From Atherix ibis (taxonomy: Eukaryota; Arthropoda; Insecta; Diptera; Athericidae), in NCBI GenBank assembly GCA_958298945.1, contig OY282605.1, forward strand, positions 40,464,811-40,528,810: a stretch of 64,000 bases of DNA, given 5' to 3'. The notes beneath the pieces are model-generated. The model was given only the letters and a program-made list of their open reading frames with translations, was not told the origin of the DNA and did not search any database. Position numbers and translations under genes: made by a program. Shown here one piece after another: positions 35,670 through 49,450 of the stretch. Each line of letters opens with the position of its first letter. Position 1 is the stretch's first letter.

Positions 35670-36095
35670 AGATTATTCATTTTGTAGTTTGGAAAGTGTA
35701 GCTCCGTCGTTAAATATTTTTTTAAATTTTATATACTAAATAATATGATTTTCTTTTAAAATAAAATTGTTTATTTTTACTATTAAATAAACTTTCTACA
35801 AATTGTTGAACTTTTTATTAAAAAAAATATATTAACTAAAATATTTTTTTAAACTTTAGATCATTTGAAAATCAATAACTGTTACGTAATTTCCAAAAAT
35901 ACACCCCAAAATGTGTAAAAATTTTTTGCAAAATTACTTTCCTGCAAAGAATATCCTAAATAGAATTTTAAATATTTATTATTTTTATATAATGGCAAAA
36001 TATATACAATCTAAATAAAAATAAATTATATAAAAATCTATATGCTAAATATATTTTAATATATTTTACTTTTTATACTATAAATTGGATTATAT
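35670..36095 (+). mobile_element. W15: internally deleted DD41D relic
   Basis: The 5' end gattattcattttgtag (35671) and 3' end taaattggattatat (36082) bracket about 425 bp. The only coding trace is actttagatcatttgaaaat (35855), equivalent to TLEHLKTN, with ccccaaaatgtgt (35904) equivalent to QPEMC. The catalytic core is missing. Confidence 0.6.
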
Positions 36096-38100
36096 ATTAG
36101 TATCATAACATTAAAAGCAACTTTATATGAATTTGGTTTCTTCTAATTTTATTTGAAAAAAAAATATGATACCATAAAAATGTTTTAAAAAATCTGATAC
36201 TTAAGGAAATATAATTTTTTTTCTCTTAATAATTGAAATAATAAAAGTGTTAAAATTTTTGGTAAAAATATAAAAACAACATTAATGTTTTCCGTTTTCT
36301 TCCTATTTGAGTCATGAACTCCACTATAAATTGGCTGAATTTTTATTTATAGTTATTTTTAAACCAAATATATAAAGTATAATTTATACACAAGCTTATA
36401 TGCACTTTTCTATCAATTAGTTCATATTAAAAACATTTTAAAACAACCTTGCAAACTCTTGGTATTCGCAATGAAGTTGTATGGATGGAAACAAAAACTC
36501 GATCAACTTAACATATAACTTTTTGCTTGGTTAAATTTTTTTATGTTATTTATGAAATAAATTTTCAGTTATAAATTAAGTCACATTTTTGTATATGGTA
36601 GGAATAGTGTAAAAATTCCATGAAATAAACAATATTTTGAAGAAAAAAAAAATTTCAAAAAAAAAAACGTCACATTTCCATCAGAACGACCGCAAAGGTC
36701 GCCATGACATTGCAAGGTGAACAACAAAAGTCTCGACTATATAATATTGACACTTTAACAGCATTACATATTATTATTGAGTGCATTCAAATACAACAAC
36801 AAAATAGTATATTTAATAAATGAACGAAATTTTTTTGAGCATAACACTTAATTGAATCGATTTTAATGGACTGTGAATAATTTGCAATGCAGTTAAATCA
36901 AAAAGTCCATAAACAAAAAAAAAGAAAAATTGTCATTGCAATTATAGTAAAGGTAATAAAAACTTTAAAAACTAGAGACTAAGTATTTTTGGAATAGCAA
37001 AAAAATACACTACACCGGAAATAGTTAAGATAAATAATATATTATGTTAATTAATAGGTTTTTATTTCAAATCATTGTGAATTGAGAATACAAAAGCTTA
37101 ATGAGGCTAAGAAATTGTATCGAAAGTTATTTCCTAATTTGCTGTTGGCGCATATTTCAACGATACTCTACGATTTTTAATGTATTCTTTCTAATACCGC
37201 ATATAAAAGTATGTATTATTTTCAACATTTTATTATTTAGTTTTTTTTTATGGAAAATTAGAAATTCATAAATTGAATTCCGAAATTAGGAAATATTCCC
37301 ATAATCAATATGCAGAATACGCCATAATTTCCAATCTGCTCTGAGCAAAAATTTTCTTGATTGGAAATAAATTTACTCCGTAGGTGATTTTTTTTTTTTT
37401 TTGTTGTATACTCAAATAATAAAAGGAATATTTAAATTATCTATGAACAATAATATTCCACCTATTTTACGTTTGTTAATTTTTTCCATTTCTTTTTTAC
37501 CTTTACTTCTGTTAGTATTATTTCCATTTTAATGTCTTAACTATGAATTCTAATAGCGATTATTTCTTTCCTTTTGGTCATTCAACAGAAAATCAAATAC
37601 TTACAAATGTGAGTTTTTATTGTTGTTTTTTTCTTCTGTATGTTATTCTACTCTGTTACTATTTAGAAACAATGAGAATCATTAATTTGTTGCGCAATCA
37701 TCTCGATTTTGCGTCATAATAGACTGAAAGGTAGGACTGTCCTCTTGTATGGATTTGAAATTATGACGAAAAAGTTCACCTCTAAACGAACTCAGATGCA
37801 ACCAGCCAGCGTACGTGAAAAGTGAATGCATTTAGTGGTTGGAAAATTTTTAATAAAAGAAGAATCTGTAAAAGGGGTCGGAATGAACTCTATTTAATCT
37901 TAGAGCATCGTTATTCATCTATTTTAGAGTTCTAAGTGAGCTTTTCCTGTTTAATTTTTATTCAGTCAATTAAAAGTTGATCAAAATTCTTATAGTATGA
38001 TTTAGTATAATGTATTTATAAGAAAAAGTTGCTTTTTATTTTAGTTGGCATGCACAAGAAATTTGTATTATTAAAATGAGTACCACTGAGCGAAAAAAAT
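36096..38100. other. AT-rich intergenic sequence
   Basis: No gene, RNA or repeat was recognised. Confidence 0.5.
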
Positions 38101-38103
38101 CTA

Positions 38104-38834
38104 GGATTTTCCAATTTACGCTATGGAAAGTAAAATTTAAAAAATATATATTTTAAATTTAGATTTTTATAATATTTTTATTTAATTAATTTTTTTAAGA
38201 TCTTGTCATTATGTAAAAAAATATAACATAATTCAAATAATTGTCACAAAACTGCTTACAAGACTCGATCCTAAAAGAATAATTTTTTAGTGACTTTTTC
38301 GCTTAATTTCGGCCTTTACTTGACAGATAATAATTTTTAAATGCTCTAAAGTTTAAAAATTTTTTGTGTAAGCTTGATTTTTTAAATATTTTCCTATAAA
38401 AATTTATCAAACAACGTCAAATCTTACGATCTTGGTGGTAAATTGGCATAAGCAAATCTCGAAATTACAAGTCCTAAAAACCAAAATGTGCCGTTCTGTG
38501 ACTTGTGACACCTTTTTGTTAAAATCACATGTGGTTCAGATTATAATCTTCAAGTTTAAATAAAAAAACAACAATTTGTTCAAAAAATCAACCGAGTGAG
38601 AAATGAATCTTATTGCAAAGAATATTTTAGTTCGAAAAATTAAAGCCAGCTTGCTCTAGCACCCAATATAGGTATATTTTCTGCATAATTTGAACGTCTT
38701 GTATGACAATTAAAAGAATTACATATGAAATGGCAATTATTAATCTAAATAAATATTACATTAACAAATACATGTTTTTTTAATAATAACTAAACTATAT
38801 TATTATACTTTCCAAACTATAGAATGGATTATCC
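38104..38834 (-). mobile_element. W9: DD41D transposon relic next to mariner E
   Basis: The 3' end is at the left (aggattttccaatttacg) and the 5' end at the right (agaatggattatcc, 38821-38834). On the minus strand the block near 38280-38260 reads RIESCKQ, with EMLKT/HLK traces near 38340. Near 38430 lies the CDL-type region, near 38480-38460 the VISRF region, and near 38620 the first-aspartate region. Mariner E begins right at the last base of its 5' terminus. Confidence 0.65.
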
Positions 38835-39607
38835 CAAAAAGTATCGCCAATTTTGAATTTCGGCCATTTTGAATTTTCAGTTAATTTTTGACAGCTGCTT
38901 TGCTTGCACGTGTTTTGGCTCGTCTTCGATTTTTGCACATTCCAAAAAATGAATAAAAGAATCTGTATCAAATTTTGTCTGAAAAATAAAATTAATTGCG
39001 TGGGCACATTACGAATGTTGACTGTAGCATGTGGTGAAGCTACCTTGGACCGAAATAACGTTTATCTCAGAGGGCCGAGAAGATGTGAACGACGCAAAAA
39101 ACGAAAGTTTTGCTTACAGTTTTCTTCGATTGCAGGAACGCGGTGTATCATGAGTTCTTGCCACAGGGTAGAACGGTCAATAAGGAATATTACCTGCAAG
39201 TTATGCACAAGTTGCGCTAAGCAATCCGCCAGACACGCTCGGATTTGTGGAAGAACAAAAATTGGCTTTTGCCATTTTTGACCAAAAACAACACACTAAT
39301 AATGCCGCAGCCAACGTATTCCCCAGATCTGACCCCCTGTGACTTTTTCTTGTTCCCGAAACTGAAGAGCTCCATGAAAGGACGATGCTACGCTACGATT
39401 GAGGAGATAAAGACGGCATCGAAGGAGGAGCTAAACAAGATCACAAAAAATGATTTTTTGAAGTGAGTCGAGGATTAGGAAAAACGTTGGCACAAGTGTA
39501 TAATATCTGGTGGGGACTACTTTGAAGGGGACAAAATAGATATTCATGAAAAAATAAATAATTTTTGAAAAAACACAAAATTCGCAATACTTTTTGAACA
39601 TACCTCG
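38835..39607 (+). mobile_element. Mariner copy E: retains part of DNA-binding domain
   Basis: The left end has lost the outermost bases of the terminal repeat and starts at aaaaagtatcgcc, fused to the end of W9. The right end (gatac-type, cctcg at about 39603-39607) is followed by TA. Alone among the five sister copies it keeps the start codon and the beginning of the helix-turn-helix domain. The region from there to the middle of the catalytic domain is missing. It shares with A and C the deletion that removes the second catalytic aspartate. Confidence 0.85.
38949..39555 (+). pseudogene. Mariner transposase pseudogene (copy E)
   Basis: ATG at 38949 starts MNKRICIKFCLKNKINC, then LRMLTVACGEATLDRNNVY. 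This is the N-terminal DNA-binding region typical of a widespread insect mariner group. A 17 bp loss shifts frame before SEGREDVND. The text then jumps to KVLLTVFFDC, with a stop in LR-AIRQ near 39218. WKNKNWLLPF leads into the deletion junction, and NTLIMPQPTYSPDLTPCDFF retains the last aspartate. The C-terminal part, EEIKTASKEELNKITKNDFL, is readable to about 39466 and YFEGDKIDIHE lies beyond. It is inactive. Confidence 0.85.
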
Positions 39608-41925
39608 TATATCTGCTCAATACCGAACGGAATTACTTCTCCGAATGGACAAAAAATCATTTATTTTTTTCTAATATTATTAATAGTAATATTAATATTA
39701 AAATACATATTCTTAAAGCCTCTACAGCTAAAGACCACTAGCTAGATTCAAACTCAAAACTGGTGCCCACTAAATGTGGACGCCCCCCAGTATTGCTAAA
39801 TCAGATAGCTCAATATATTTTTTTATATGAGCAATAATTAATATCAAATATCTCAATTTATAAACCTTTTTTAAGATTTGTTAATTTTTGCTAAATTTTA
39901 CATAGAAGTTATTATAGAAATCCTCATAATAAAGGTGTGATATACTCGTATTTAACAAAAATGTAATTTTTCTACACATATTTTCTCTTTGACAAATATT
40001 TGATAAATATTTCTTTAAAAAAATTAACCACATAACAACCAACAAAGAAAAGGGCTTAATGATAATCCAACCTCAATCATAGGGTATCAGCGTATATTGT
40101 ATGAATTGAGTACAAATAACTTTAATACGTAAATAAATACCTCTTAACTCTACTAGTCAAATAATGAGTTGGAGAAAAAAAAAGCACATTAAAAAATTTA
40201 AGAAAAATACAAAGTAAAAAAAAAAAACATTTCATTTGCCAATCAATCAGATTATGATGTGAAGTAATCAAAACATTCGCCAGACACAAAAGCTTTTATT
40301 TTGATTTACAAGAGAAAATAGTGAAGATCTTTTGCTAACCAGTATTAATTCTTATACTCGCAATTATTTGACGATATCTTCAATCGTTATTAATCAAACA
40401 AAATGTCCATTGTGCTTATTCTTTAACTTGTCCATATATTATTTTGTATTCATCCAATTGGAGACTTGAATAATTGAGTGCTTCCAAGAATCTAGCCAGA
40501 ATCCAAGGAATTGAAGTCTGGACAGGTAATTCTGGCTAGTTTCATTATCTACCAATATAAGAGTATATCGATATATTTTCTTTGGCTGGCTATATATCAA
40601 TAGGAAAATTGTTACAGACTAACTAAAATGCTTATAAGCATAATCCCAGATTCATTTTGTTGATAATTTCACAAAGAACAACATTAAGCCGACTGCTTAA
40701 AGCTAGATACATCTTGTAAACTGTCAATGACGCCAATTGATAGGAGGCCTCACCGGTTATTCTTGAGAAGAAGTTTCGCCAGATGAGTCCATACGTCTAC
40801 AGATCATAGTACCTAGACTTAGACTCTTGCGGACAGAAGATCAACCATGATCTAGTGATTGGATGGCCACGCAAAAATTCCTTGCTAATGCAGTAGGCAT
40901 GATCAATGTCCGATACAATTATATTATACCCAGAATTCTGACTAGTATCCACTGCAAAAAAAAAAACCCAAATAAAATAATCCGAAAGAAGGAAACCAAT
41001 TCATATACGATTTTCAACAATATGACCACTACCGATGATCAAGTTACCTATACTAAAAAGATGTCTATCGTTAAATGACTCTGCCAAACTAGCTTAATTC
41101 CCTAGACTCTAAATTAGTGAGTTTAAAAAAAATTTAACAATATTTTTTTTGTGGGGAGGAGGGCTGAGCTTTTAATTTTAATATAACATCAACAAACATC
41201 TATTCAACTGAAAAAAAACCATATCCAAATGCTGGTGATTAACTTAAAAAGTTAACTTCTTACTTAACTAAATTTCGTATTCAAAAAAAAAATAAAACAC
41301 AAAAAAACCAATAACAACAAAATTCAACAAAAGTAGTGTGTGATAAAAACTTACTAAATAATATCAAATTTTTATAGGGTTTTTGGCTAAAGCTTTGACA
41401 ATATCTTTTTTAGATACTACTTAGAATACTATGTAAGCTAACAGTAAAATTGGGGGAAGAGGGGGGGGGGGGGGGAGGTAGTATACTTTTCTAAATTAAC
41501 AAAAACAAAACAAATTTTAAAAATATTATTTTTATACGTGGTTTATCTAAATTTAATACTAAGTCTATTAAAAAACTCTTTTGTAATTTAATTATTGTAT
41601 TATTTTTTGTGTTTTAATTTTTTTGTATTTTTTTTTTGAACCGGAAATACTTGAAATTTTAGCCGAATTTCTTTTCTACTAAAACGGTAATTTTTTTTTA
41701 TTTTGCTATTTTAGTTTATGTTTTCTGAAATAATATTTAAAGCAAATAATTTTTTTTTTTAAATTACTTATGTAATACAATATTTGGCAGAAAAGTAATG
41801 AGATTGATATCACTGATCAAGTTTCTCCTCTGCAAAGCATGTCCGGTAGTCCTTTCTAGATGGGAAGTATACCTTTTTAGTCCGGTAACTATAGGGTTAC
41901 CTAGTGTTTTTGTAGTGCGTCTCAA
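39608..41925. other. Unannotated sequence with a G homopolymer
   Basis: No gene was identified. 40430-41090 is somewhat less AT-rich and may hide an old element, but no motif is readable. A 15 bp G run lies at 41461-41475, preceded by further G-rich bases, and could form a quadruplex. Confidence 0.45.
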
Positions 41926-41928
41926 AAA

Positions 41929-42470
41929 AATGGGACAACGAAATTTGCAGCAACGAGGTGCCATTGAATTTCGCGTCAAGTTTTTGAATTTGTGAGTTCG
42001 ACTAACGAAAAGTTACACGAAGGCTATGGGGAACATTATTTTTTTAAAGCACAAGTTTTTTGGGTGGCATGAAGAAATTTTTGAGGGCCAAGAAGCAGTG
42101 GAATATGAACTCAAGGAGGCCTCTTATTTCGGGAGCTGGTTAAAATTTGCAATGGGTGAGACCGTCAGCTAACATTGAAGCAGACGAAAAGTGACTTTAA
42201 AAGCTCGAAAAAAGGGTTCTTCGCATCACATTAAATAAAGACTTTTGTTACACGGCAGTTTTCATCAATGAAAAAGGGGGTTCGCAGGACCCCTATTCAC
42301 CTGATTACAGTCAGTATGACTTTTTTTATTCCCAAAGGTTACAAAATACTTAAAACAACATTATTTTGGTACTATCGATAACATTTAAAGGAACGCAACC
42401 CAGGATCTAAAGGCAATTCCAGTTGAAGCTGGGCTCGCCTTCAGCTCCTACCATACCTTGTACAGCTACT
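41929..42470 (+). mobile_element. Y3: mariner relic, N- and C-terminal parts fused
   Basis: The plus strand starts with MGQRNLQQRGAIEFRVKFLN, the usual beginning of a mariner DNA-binding domain. After frameshifts it gives WHEEIFEGQEAVEYELKE at about 42066. From about 42190 to 42290 a degraded middle part leads to DPYSPDY at 42290. Next come FFGTIDNI-like and KAIPVEA (tctaaaggcaattccagttg, 42400) before the pattern fades. The central catalytic region with the first two aspartates is largely missing. The product, if it existed, would not be functional. It helps identify Y1, Y2 and Y4 as the same family. Confidence 0.7.
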
Positions 42471-42699
42471 CAAATTTTTCTACAAATATAGGACCTTAAA
42501 ATATTTAGAAAAGCTATATTTTTTTGCCCTTATTTAAGTAGTGGGAGCAATTGAAAGTTTAGAAATTTCCTATGGAAGGTAAGAAAATTGCCTGCTATGA
42601 AAAATTATTTTTATTCTGAAAAAGATAAATAACTTTTATCAATGAAAACTGCTTACAACTTCTTATAACTAAAAAGGATATACCCAAATTTCATTAATA

Positions 42700-42953
42700 T
42701 TACTATCTTTAATAGTGTTTAGATTTCTTTAAGTGAATATAATGAGAAATGAGTCTCATCGCTAAAGAAAATCTTGTTCAAAATTTTCCTATGACAAAAT
42801 TACCACTTTCGTAGAAAGTTTTTATAATTTTTACATAATCCACAATACAAAATGGCAGACATTCAACTAAACAAATATTATCTTTAATAATATATATATA
42901 AAATAACTGGTAAATGATAGAACTATACTTTCCAAAGCGCAAATTGGATAACT
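42700..42953 (-). mobile_element. W10: DD41D relic end fragment
   Basis: The block gagtctcatcgctaaagaaa (42750) is the minus-strand form of FSDETHF, the first catalytic region, and is followed by the 5' leader (caaaatggcagacatt) and the terminus caaattggataactc at 42940. The rest of the element is not recognised to the left. Confidence 0.6.
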
Positions 42954-44525
42954 CGTTATTTTTTAAGAAAAGCTTATTTAAAGCCCAAGACGTTTATTTT
43001 AAATAGGAATTTTTTTATAAATCATTCCTTATTATAATTAGATAAACAGAACTTTTCTTTTTAAATTCTTTAAATTTTTAATCTATTATAAAATTAAATC
43101 TTCTTTGAAAAAAAAGCTTATTCTCAGTGGGGAAAAAAAACATAAGAACTTGTGGGAAAATTTTATGATAAAACGCCCAATTCTAATCCTTTTCGAAATA
43201 TTATAGAAACCATATGGTGTGTCGAGGGAATATTCTTCCAAATCGAGTTGAAGGTCTCCTCATTTATTTTGCCAACACTGGAACCACCAATGATACTATT
43301 GTGAGAAATATCAATGATTTTGCATAAATTGTTTTTAATTTGATTTGTGGGTAAATATAGCATGAAAATCATTGAATGGGTGTAATCGAATCAATCAAAG
43401 TACGATCACAAATGTATGTAGGTACAGTGACAATGTCCTCAATAAATCGATTAAAATTCCAAAGAATATTCACGATCAAATGGCACACCTAGCCTTGAGA
43501 ACTTACAAGATTCCAGGGTAATCTTCACAATATTCGTATTCGTAAACAATATGGAATCTTTTCAGATAAATCGTTTACACAGAAATATCATTAACGATGA
43601 AAGAATCTATTAATATTATTATTATTTTTATATTATTGTTAGGAGTAGTATTATTATTTTTATATTATTGTTAGGAGTAGTAGGTACTAAATTTCTCACA
43701 TTCTTAATATTAAATCCGAAGTTGAAAAAATCGAAATATGTGTAGAAATATGCGTAGTCGAAAGTAAGCCAGTAATTTTTTTTGAACAAATTCTCCACTT
43801 CTTCCAAAACTTTTCTCAAATTTATTGGTAAATTATTGTATGAAAATTATTAAATGATCAATCGTATTTTTAATATTTATGAACAATTATTTCTAATTGA
43901 ATAATGAACGTAATTTTATTTAGACCAACTTTAAATGCGACTCTATTGAAAAAATTAAATTCATTTGATTTTTTTTAGCAACTAAAGAGAAGAAAGTGTT
44001 ACGAGTATTATTCCAAATTGAAATAAATAATAAAATTAATGTATATATATTTATATTTTTATCAATCAAATATTTTTTATACATTTTTGGTGACAATTTA
44101 TTTACTTTCCTTTTCGTAATATGACTATAGAAAAAAAACTAAAGTCGAGTACGTATGCAAATAGAAAATGTTCATTTGCATTTTACTTTCCAAAATTTTG
44201 TTTTTTTTTATAAAAAAAAATAAAAAACTACGAGTTAATATTCAATAAAAACCATTTGAAAATAATTGTAAATTTTTTATCGCAAAGCCAATTGCACAAA
44301 ATAAATTCAAATTACTATTGAAAATTCACGACTTTTTTAAAAATTATCGTAATAAGTGGTTGTACCTCAAAAAAAAAAAAAAAAAAACAACATCGAACAA
44401 AAATGTGTTTAAATTGGTCTAAATGCATATATTATATTTTTTATAAAAAAAAATATAAACATAAAATAAAACTTATGTGGAAAAGTATTAAGAATCCTTG
44501 ATATTTTTTATAATTTTCTTAAAAA
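42954..44525. other. AT-rich sequence with weak minus-strand coding signal
   Basis: Minus-strand frames at 43163-43372 and 43628-43819 have less biased translations than the background. The first contains CKIIDISHNSI, which looks like one leucine-rich repeat. This is too little to call a gene. A 33 bp tandem duplication (tattattatttttatattat...) lies at about 43614-43680. Confidence 0.35.
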
Positions 44526-44528
44526 GAC

Positions 44529-45025
44529 GGAATTATCCATTATAAAGTTTATAAAGTATAGCCTCTTCCGTGTACAATTAATAAAAATATATATTATTGT
44601 AGATAAAATTAATTTAAAATAAATTTTGCCATTTGAAATAATTAATAAAAGTATTTTTTTTAATAATTGTGAACGGAAATTTTGAAAACTTTCTAAAAGA
44701 GTAATAATTTTGCCTCAGTCACATTTCGCACTTTTTCAAACAAAATTTTAATTTAGCGTTGAGGCTTATTTCTTGTTTGGTGGATATGTCAATAACTAAA
44801 ATTATTTTTATATAAGACTTTTGAAACCCATAAGTAACTGTGGAAAGGCTATATAAGAGGTTCTGAAAACCCCCTAGGTCTGTAGATGTCATTGGTCCCT
44901 CTACAGATGAAGGAGGAGAGACAGTTACCAGGAATTCACATTTTATAATATCAATTGGCCTTTAATTAATGCTGTTAGACTTTTTTTACCTCAAAAGAAT
45001 CGAGTCCCATACAAACGGGCAAAAT
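44529..45025 (+). mobile_element. W11: DD41D transposon relic
   Basis: The 5' end ggaattatccattataaag is at 44529. A fairly good reading at 44756-44800 gives FSVEAYFLFGGYVNN, with valine in place of the first catalytic aspartate. VIGPSTDEGGETVTRNSH follows at 44890-44940, then traces of INWPL and a C-terminal LKRIES at 44990. The region of the second aspartate is missing. Confidence 0.7.
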
Positions 45026-46716
45026 TAAATCAATTAAAAAAAATAATAATAATTTAATAAAATTATATATATAAAATATATTTTAGCACGTTTTTAATAT
45101 TTTTTTTATTAATAAAAAAAATTATTTTTATATTTAAATTAAAACAATGCTAATATCTAATAACTTAAAAAGAAGTTTTTTAAATAACTTCCTTTATTGT
45201 AGAATATTTCCTTCCATATATTCTAAGTAAATCGGCTTTATGTATCTAAATACGAGTATCTCTAGTCATTTACCTAAAATATAAACAAGGCCTAACCATT
45301 TGAGAAAAACCAGTTTAAATCGAATTAGCAAAACAAAATAAAATGCCATGTATTCAGTCAGATTATTACGACATTAATTGCATTGTGCATTAATTAAAAT
45401 TATTTTAAAAAGAAATTTTTTTTTTAAAGACCTTATTAAGATACGCTAAATAAAGTAAACGTTAAGATTCTTGAGGTTTATATAAATAAGTGGTACTGAA
45501 ATATTCTGTTCAAATTTAGTCATTAAGAAAAGTGTTCCAAAAAAAAACTATTTTAACTGCTCAAAATTAAAATTTCCTCTATATTCATACATTTTTAACA
45601 ACTTTAAGGTAGTAAAAATAATTAAAAAAAATATTTGTCTTGTTGTACAAAATGTTCCAAGAATTCACTTGAAATTACAAAAATTCTTGCCGCTTCATTG
45701 ACTGCAAAATGCACTTTTTCACGCCAAATGCATCTCTACTATACTTGGTAATGTCGTGTTTTTAAGTTAAATTCTTTGAGATTATCATCTGTGTTTTTTT
45801 TTTACCGAAAACTTAACTTTTCACATATTTTCCCTTAAAGTGAAAAAAATTTGTACCAAAGGTAATGGGTTTTTATTTTTAAGAAAATCTATATTATTAG
45901 TATTCCTAGCTAGATAGAGCTTCATTTCAATTTTTCTAATCAACTTCTTTTTCTTATTTGTTACTAAAAATATTTGCAGCGTGACATTGCATAACTTCCG
46001 CTGCCTGGCTGGCATCATTTTTGTAAGGTACTGAACACAGTTTGTACGTGAGATTGATAAATAAACAATTTGTACAAACGAACAACCAACCATCATCAAC
46101 AATCGATCGTTCAGATGAGCCACGATGGGCAACAATGGGGCATAATGGGCTATAGTGGAATTTGTATTTTTTTTTTTGCTTTTACTTTTTGAGTTTTTTT
46201 AGGTTGTATTTTGAATAAATAGTTTTTTTTGGACTCCAACAAAAATGAAAGTATTCAATTTTCATTTTGGAATAATCGACAATAAACGTAAATAAAAACT
46301 GCACTGTTTATCTTCTTCGATGGATCTTTACGAAAAAATAAACTTTCAACAACAAAAAAAGGCACTTGATATTGGAATAATGAAATTTTCATAAAATATA
46401 ATTATGATAAAAAAATCATTTTGACATGATACTAGACGCATTAAAACTTTTAACAAATTTACCATAAAAATAGAATTTGAGCATTTTTTATTTCGCAAGC
46501 TAATTAAATGAAAATAAAGTATTTTTTTTTAATATAAAAATGCTTATTAAAATAAATGTTGAGAGGGTATGAAATTTAAATACCAAAGACAACTTAATTA
46601 AAATGGCAACAATTCATTAAAATTTCATAGAAAAACTAGTTTTTTTTTAAGAATGAATCCTTAAGAAAAAAAATTTTCCGAAAAGAAAGTTTGATATTGC
46701 AGTTCGATAGTTGATA
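45026..46716. other. AT-rich intergenic sequence
   Basis: No gene was recognised. A 104-codon minus frame (45821-46135) has no known motif. Confidence 0.45.
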
Positions 46717-47056
46717 TGATAATGCAGTTCGATATTTTAAAATCCCCTTAACTGTATTATCATTTTATTATATTGTATTTGTAGCTGAGATCTAATCTTT
46801 TTAACTGATACCTAATATTAGATAATTTCAATTAAATTTTTAGGAACTTCGATCATTATCATTCACACCAAATGGTAATGCAGCTCATCGGTTTTAGTAG
46901 AACTATAAATTTTTATAAATTCAGATTACATGGGATTTTAAAAATATATATATATATATATAAACAAATACCTCAGCAAATAGAAAATACAAAAAAAACT
47001 TACATTTCGATAGTTCTATACGTGATAATGCAGTATTTTATGAAACTGCATTATCA
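46717..47056. mobile_element. Candidate MITE with TGATAATGCAGTT ends
   Basis: The 13-mer tgataatgcagtt at 46717-46729 is matched by its exact reverse complement at 47044-47056. The right end is itself a hairpin, because tgataatgcagt also stands at 47023-47034. Related strings (ggtaatgcagctcat at 46874, ggtaatgcagttcat at 47158) and a partly repeated flank suggest more than one copy. No coding capacity and no clear target duplication were seen, so a small non-autonomous element is only a candidate explanation. Confidence 0.45.
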
Positions 47057-49129
47057 TTGACTAATTGCTGCCTTTCTTAGTTACATAAAAAATACCTTAT
47101 TTTAGTTAATCTCAATTATATTGTTATCAACTTCAATAATTATCAGATTTGCACTTAATGGTAATGCAGTTCATTTCTTAAATAAGAAATATTAATTTTT
47201 TTTAAGTAAAAATATTCTGAATATTTTGAAAATAGAAAATTTGTTTTATAACAAAGTTAAGAGTTTACCTGAATTTAAAAAAAAAATACAAATAAAAGCA
47301 AAAGAATTTTTTAAATAAATGCCAAATATTTAAGAAGAATTTTTATAAGATATATTTAAAATTGATTAATTAATCGGCAAAGTAGTTTAGCCCTTTTCAT
47401 ATTTAAATTAAAAGCTAAATTAGAATCGGCACAGATTAAAAATATTTATTTGAAAAAAAAAGTGTTGATTAATAAAAATTTTATATTTTTTAATATAAAG
47501 TAAACCATTTAAATTGGTTCAAGTTAATTATGTAGTTATTGTTATTTTTTTTTAAAATATAATATAGAATTTGTGCTTTGAATTTTTTAGCAAAAGTTAA
47601 ATCTGTACATATATTCTTATTAGTTATTTTTAATAGTATATTGAGATTTTATTTTCGAAAAAGAAAAATTCAGAAAACTATAAACTAATTTTTACTATTA
47701 ATAACAGAAAAAGTTTCAAATTTAATTCAATATTAAATTATTTTTTTAATTTATTGTGACACAAAAAGAAAGTTATTAACTAATTAACTATACATAATAT
47801 TATATTTTTAAAAGAAAAGTTAAGAATTTTTTTTTTTTTAAGTGAAGGTAATTACAAATGTTAGGCTTTTAAAAATACAACTTATAAAAGTCATTAAATA
47901 TAAATTGAAATATATAAAAAAATACGAAAACTTACCACAAGTTTTATTTTGCCGAAAATATTCAAAAAATCCTTTTTGAAGCGATTGTCGATTTATTTTT
48001 TTATTATTATTTTTTTTTTTGAAAATTATAAAAAATTATTTGTAAATTTTTAATTGTATTATATTTTTGTAAATAATTTTTTTTCTGCTACAAAATTTTC
48101 GCAATTATATACACTTTTTAGTATACAAAAAAAACGTATAAAAAATTTTCAATATATTTTGATAAAGATGAAAAATTTTCAGGTAAGTTGTTATTAATTA
48201 GATAAACGTAGAAGAAACAAAACGAATAATTATAATTGTCGTTTTAAAAAAATAAGAAAAAAAATTCAAAATTATGTAAAATTTTATTTTTAAAAAATTG
48301 TACACTTGTATTTTGTAATTTTATTTTTCAAATCCTATTTCCTTTTGTAATGATCAACAATAAAATAATAATCCAAATCGACGGTATTAAAACAATCACT
48401 TTTAAAAAGAAAAATGTATAATTTTTTTTTATAAATGTAATCCTTAATTTATGATAATAACATTGAAGAACCAAATTCCTTACTGGTATTAAATGGCACA
48501 AAAAATTACGTAATTCACTTAGAATATCATATTTATCCACAAATAGTCGATATGATGACTGTATGTCATCTGATTTTGGATGAAAATAGTTTTTCTTTTA
48601 ATTAAAATAAAAAAATTTTATATTAAACTCTTATTAAGTTAGAATTAAAACATTATACATAATAATTAATTAAGCTCAAATCCATTAAATAATAGTAATT
48701 ATTTTGAATCAAATTAAAAATACAAAACAGAAATTATAATAATTATCTGTTGTATGTTCACTGATAATGATAAGTTTCGCACAAAAAATAATAAATATTT
48801 TTACAAAAAAAAAAACTATAAATATTTATATTAAAATCGCTTCAAATCGATATTTTACTAGGGCAACTCGATGAGACCCACTTGCCAAAATTTCTATATC
48901 GTCAACTCACGTTTGTTGTATATGTACGTAACGTCTTAACACGACCGCTTCTATTTTGCGACTGCGCAATCTTCTAACATAACCTGAGCATACGGCTGTC
49001 AAGCTCATGGCACAGGTGAGAGATAATAAAGTAAAATGAACAAGAAAACGGTCGAGCCAAAAGAAAAAAAAAGTAAATAAATGAAGAATTGAAAGCAGTC
49101 AACACCAATAATCGTAATAATATTAATAA

Positions 49130-49300
49130 AAACAACAACAACAATAACTTTTCATCGGCAACTTAAAGATTAGCAACTAACAACACAACAACAACAACAA
49201 CTACGATAAAAGTTGACAACAACAACAAAATTCGCAACGACCACAAAAATATTAGCAACTTCAGCGACATCAGCGACATCTACAACAACAACAAATATTT
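49130..49300. repeat. (CAA)n-type simple repeats
   Basis: Several interrupted caacaacaacaac tracts and two copies of cagcgacat occur here. Such repeats are common near fly genes but are not diagnostic. Confidence 0.8.
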
Positions 49301-49450
49301 TTATATGCATTCATTCATTGCAAAGTGAATGTACAGCCAGCGTACACATACGTCATAATAGTTGGTCTATTGGAGAAGACTGTTAGGGAGAGGGAAGAGG
49401 GACAAAAAACAAAAACAAAATTACGTGATTTTATCTTAAAAATATTTACC

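Noticed and set aside
45821..46135. Minus-strand frame of 104 codons
   Set aside because: Translation is rich in Lys, Leu and Ile as expected by chance; no known domain.
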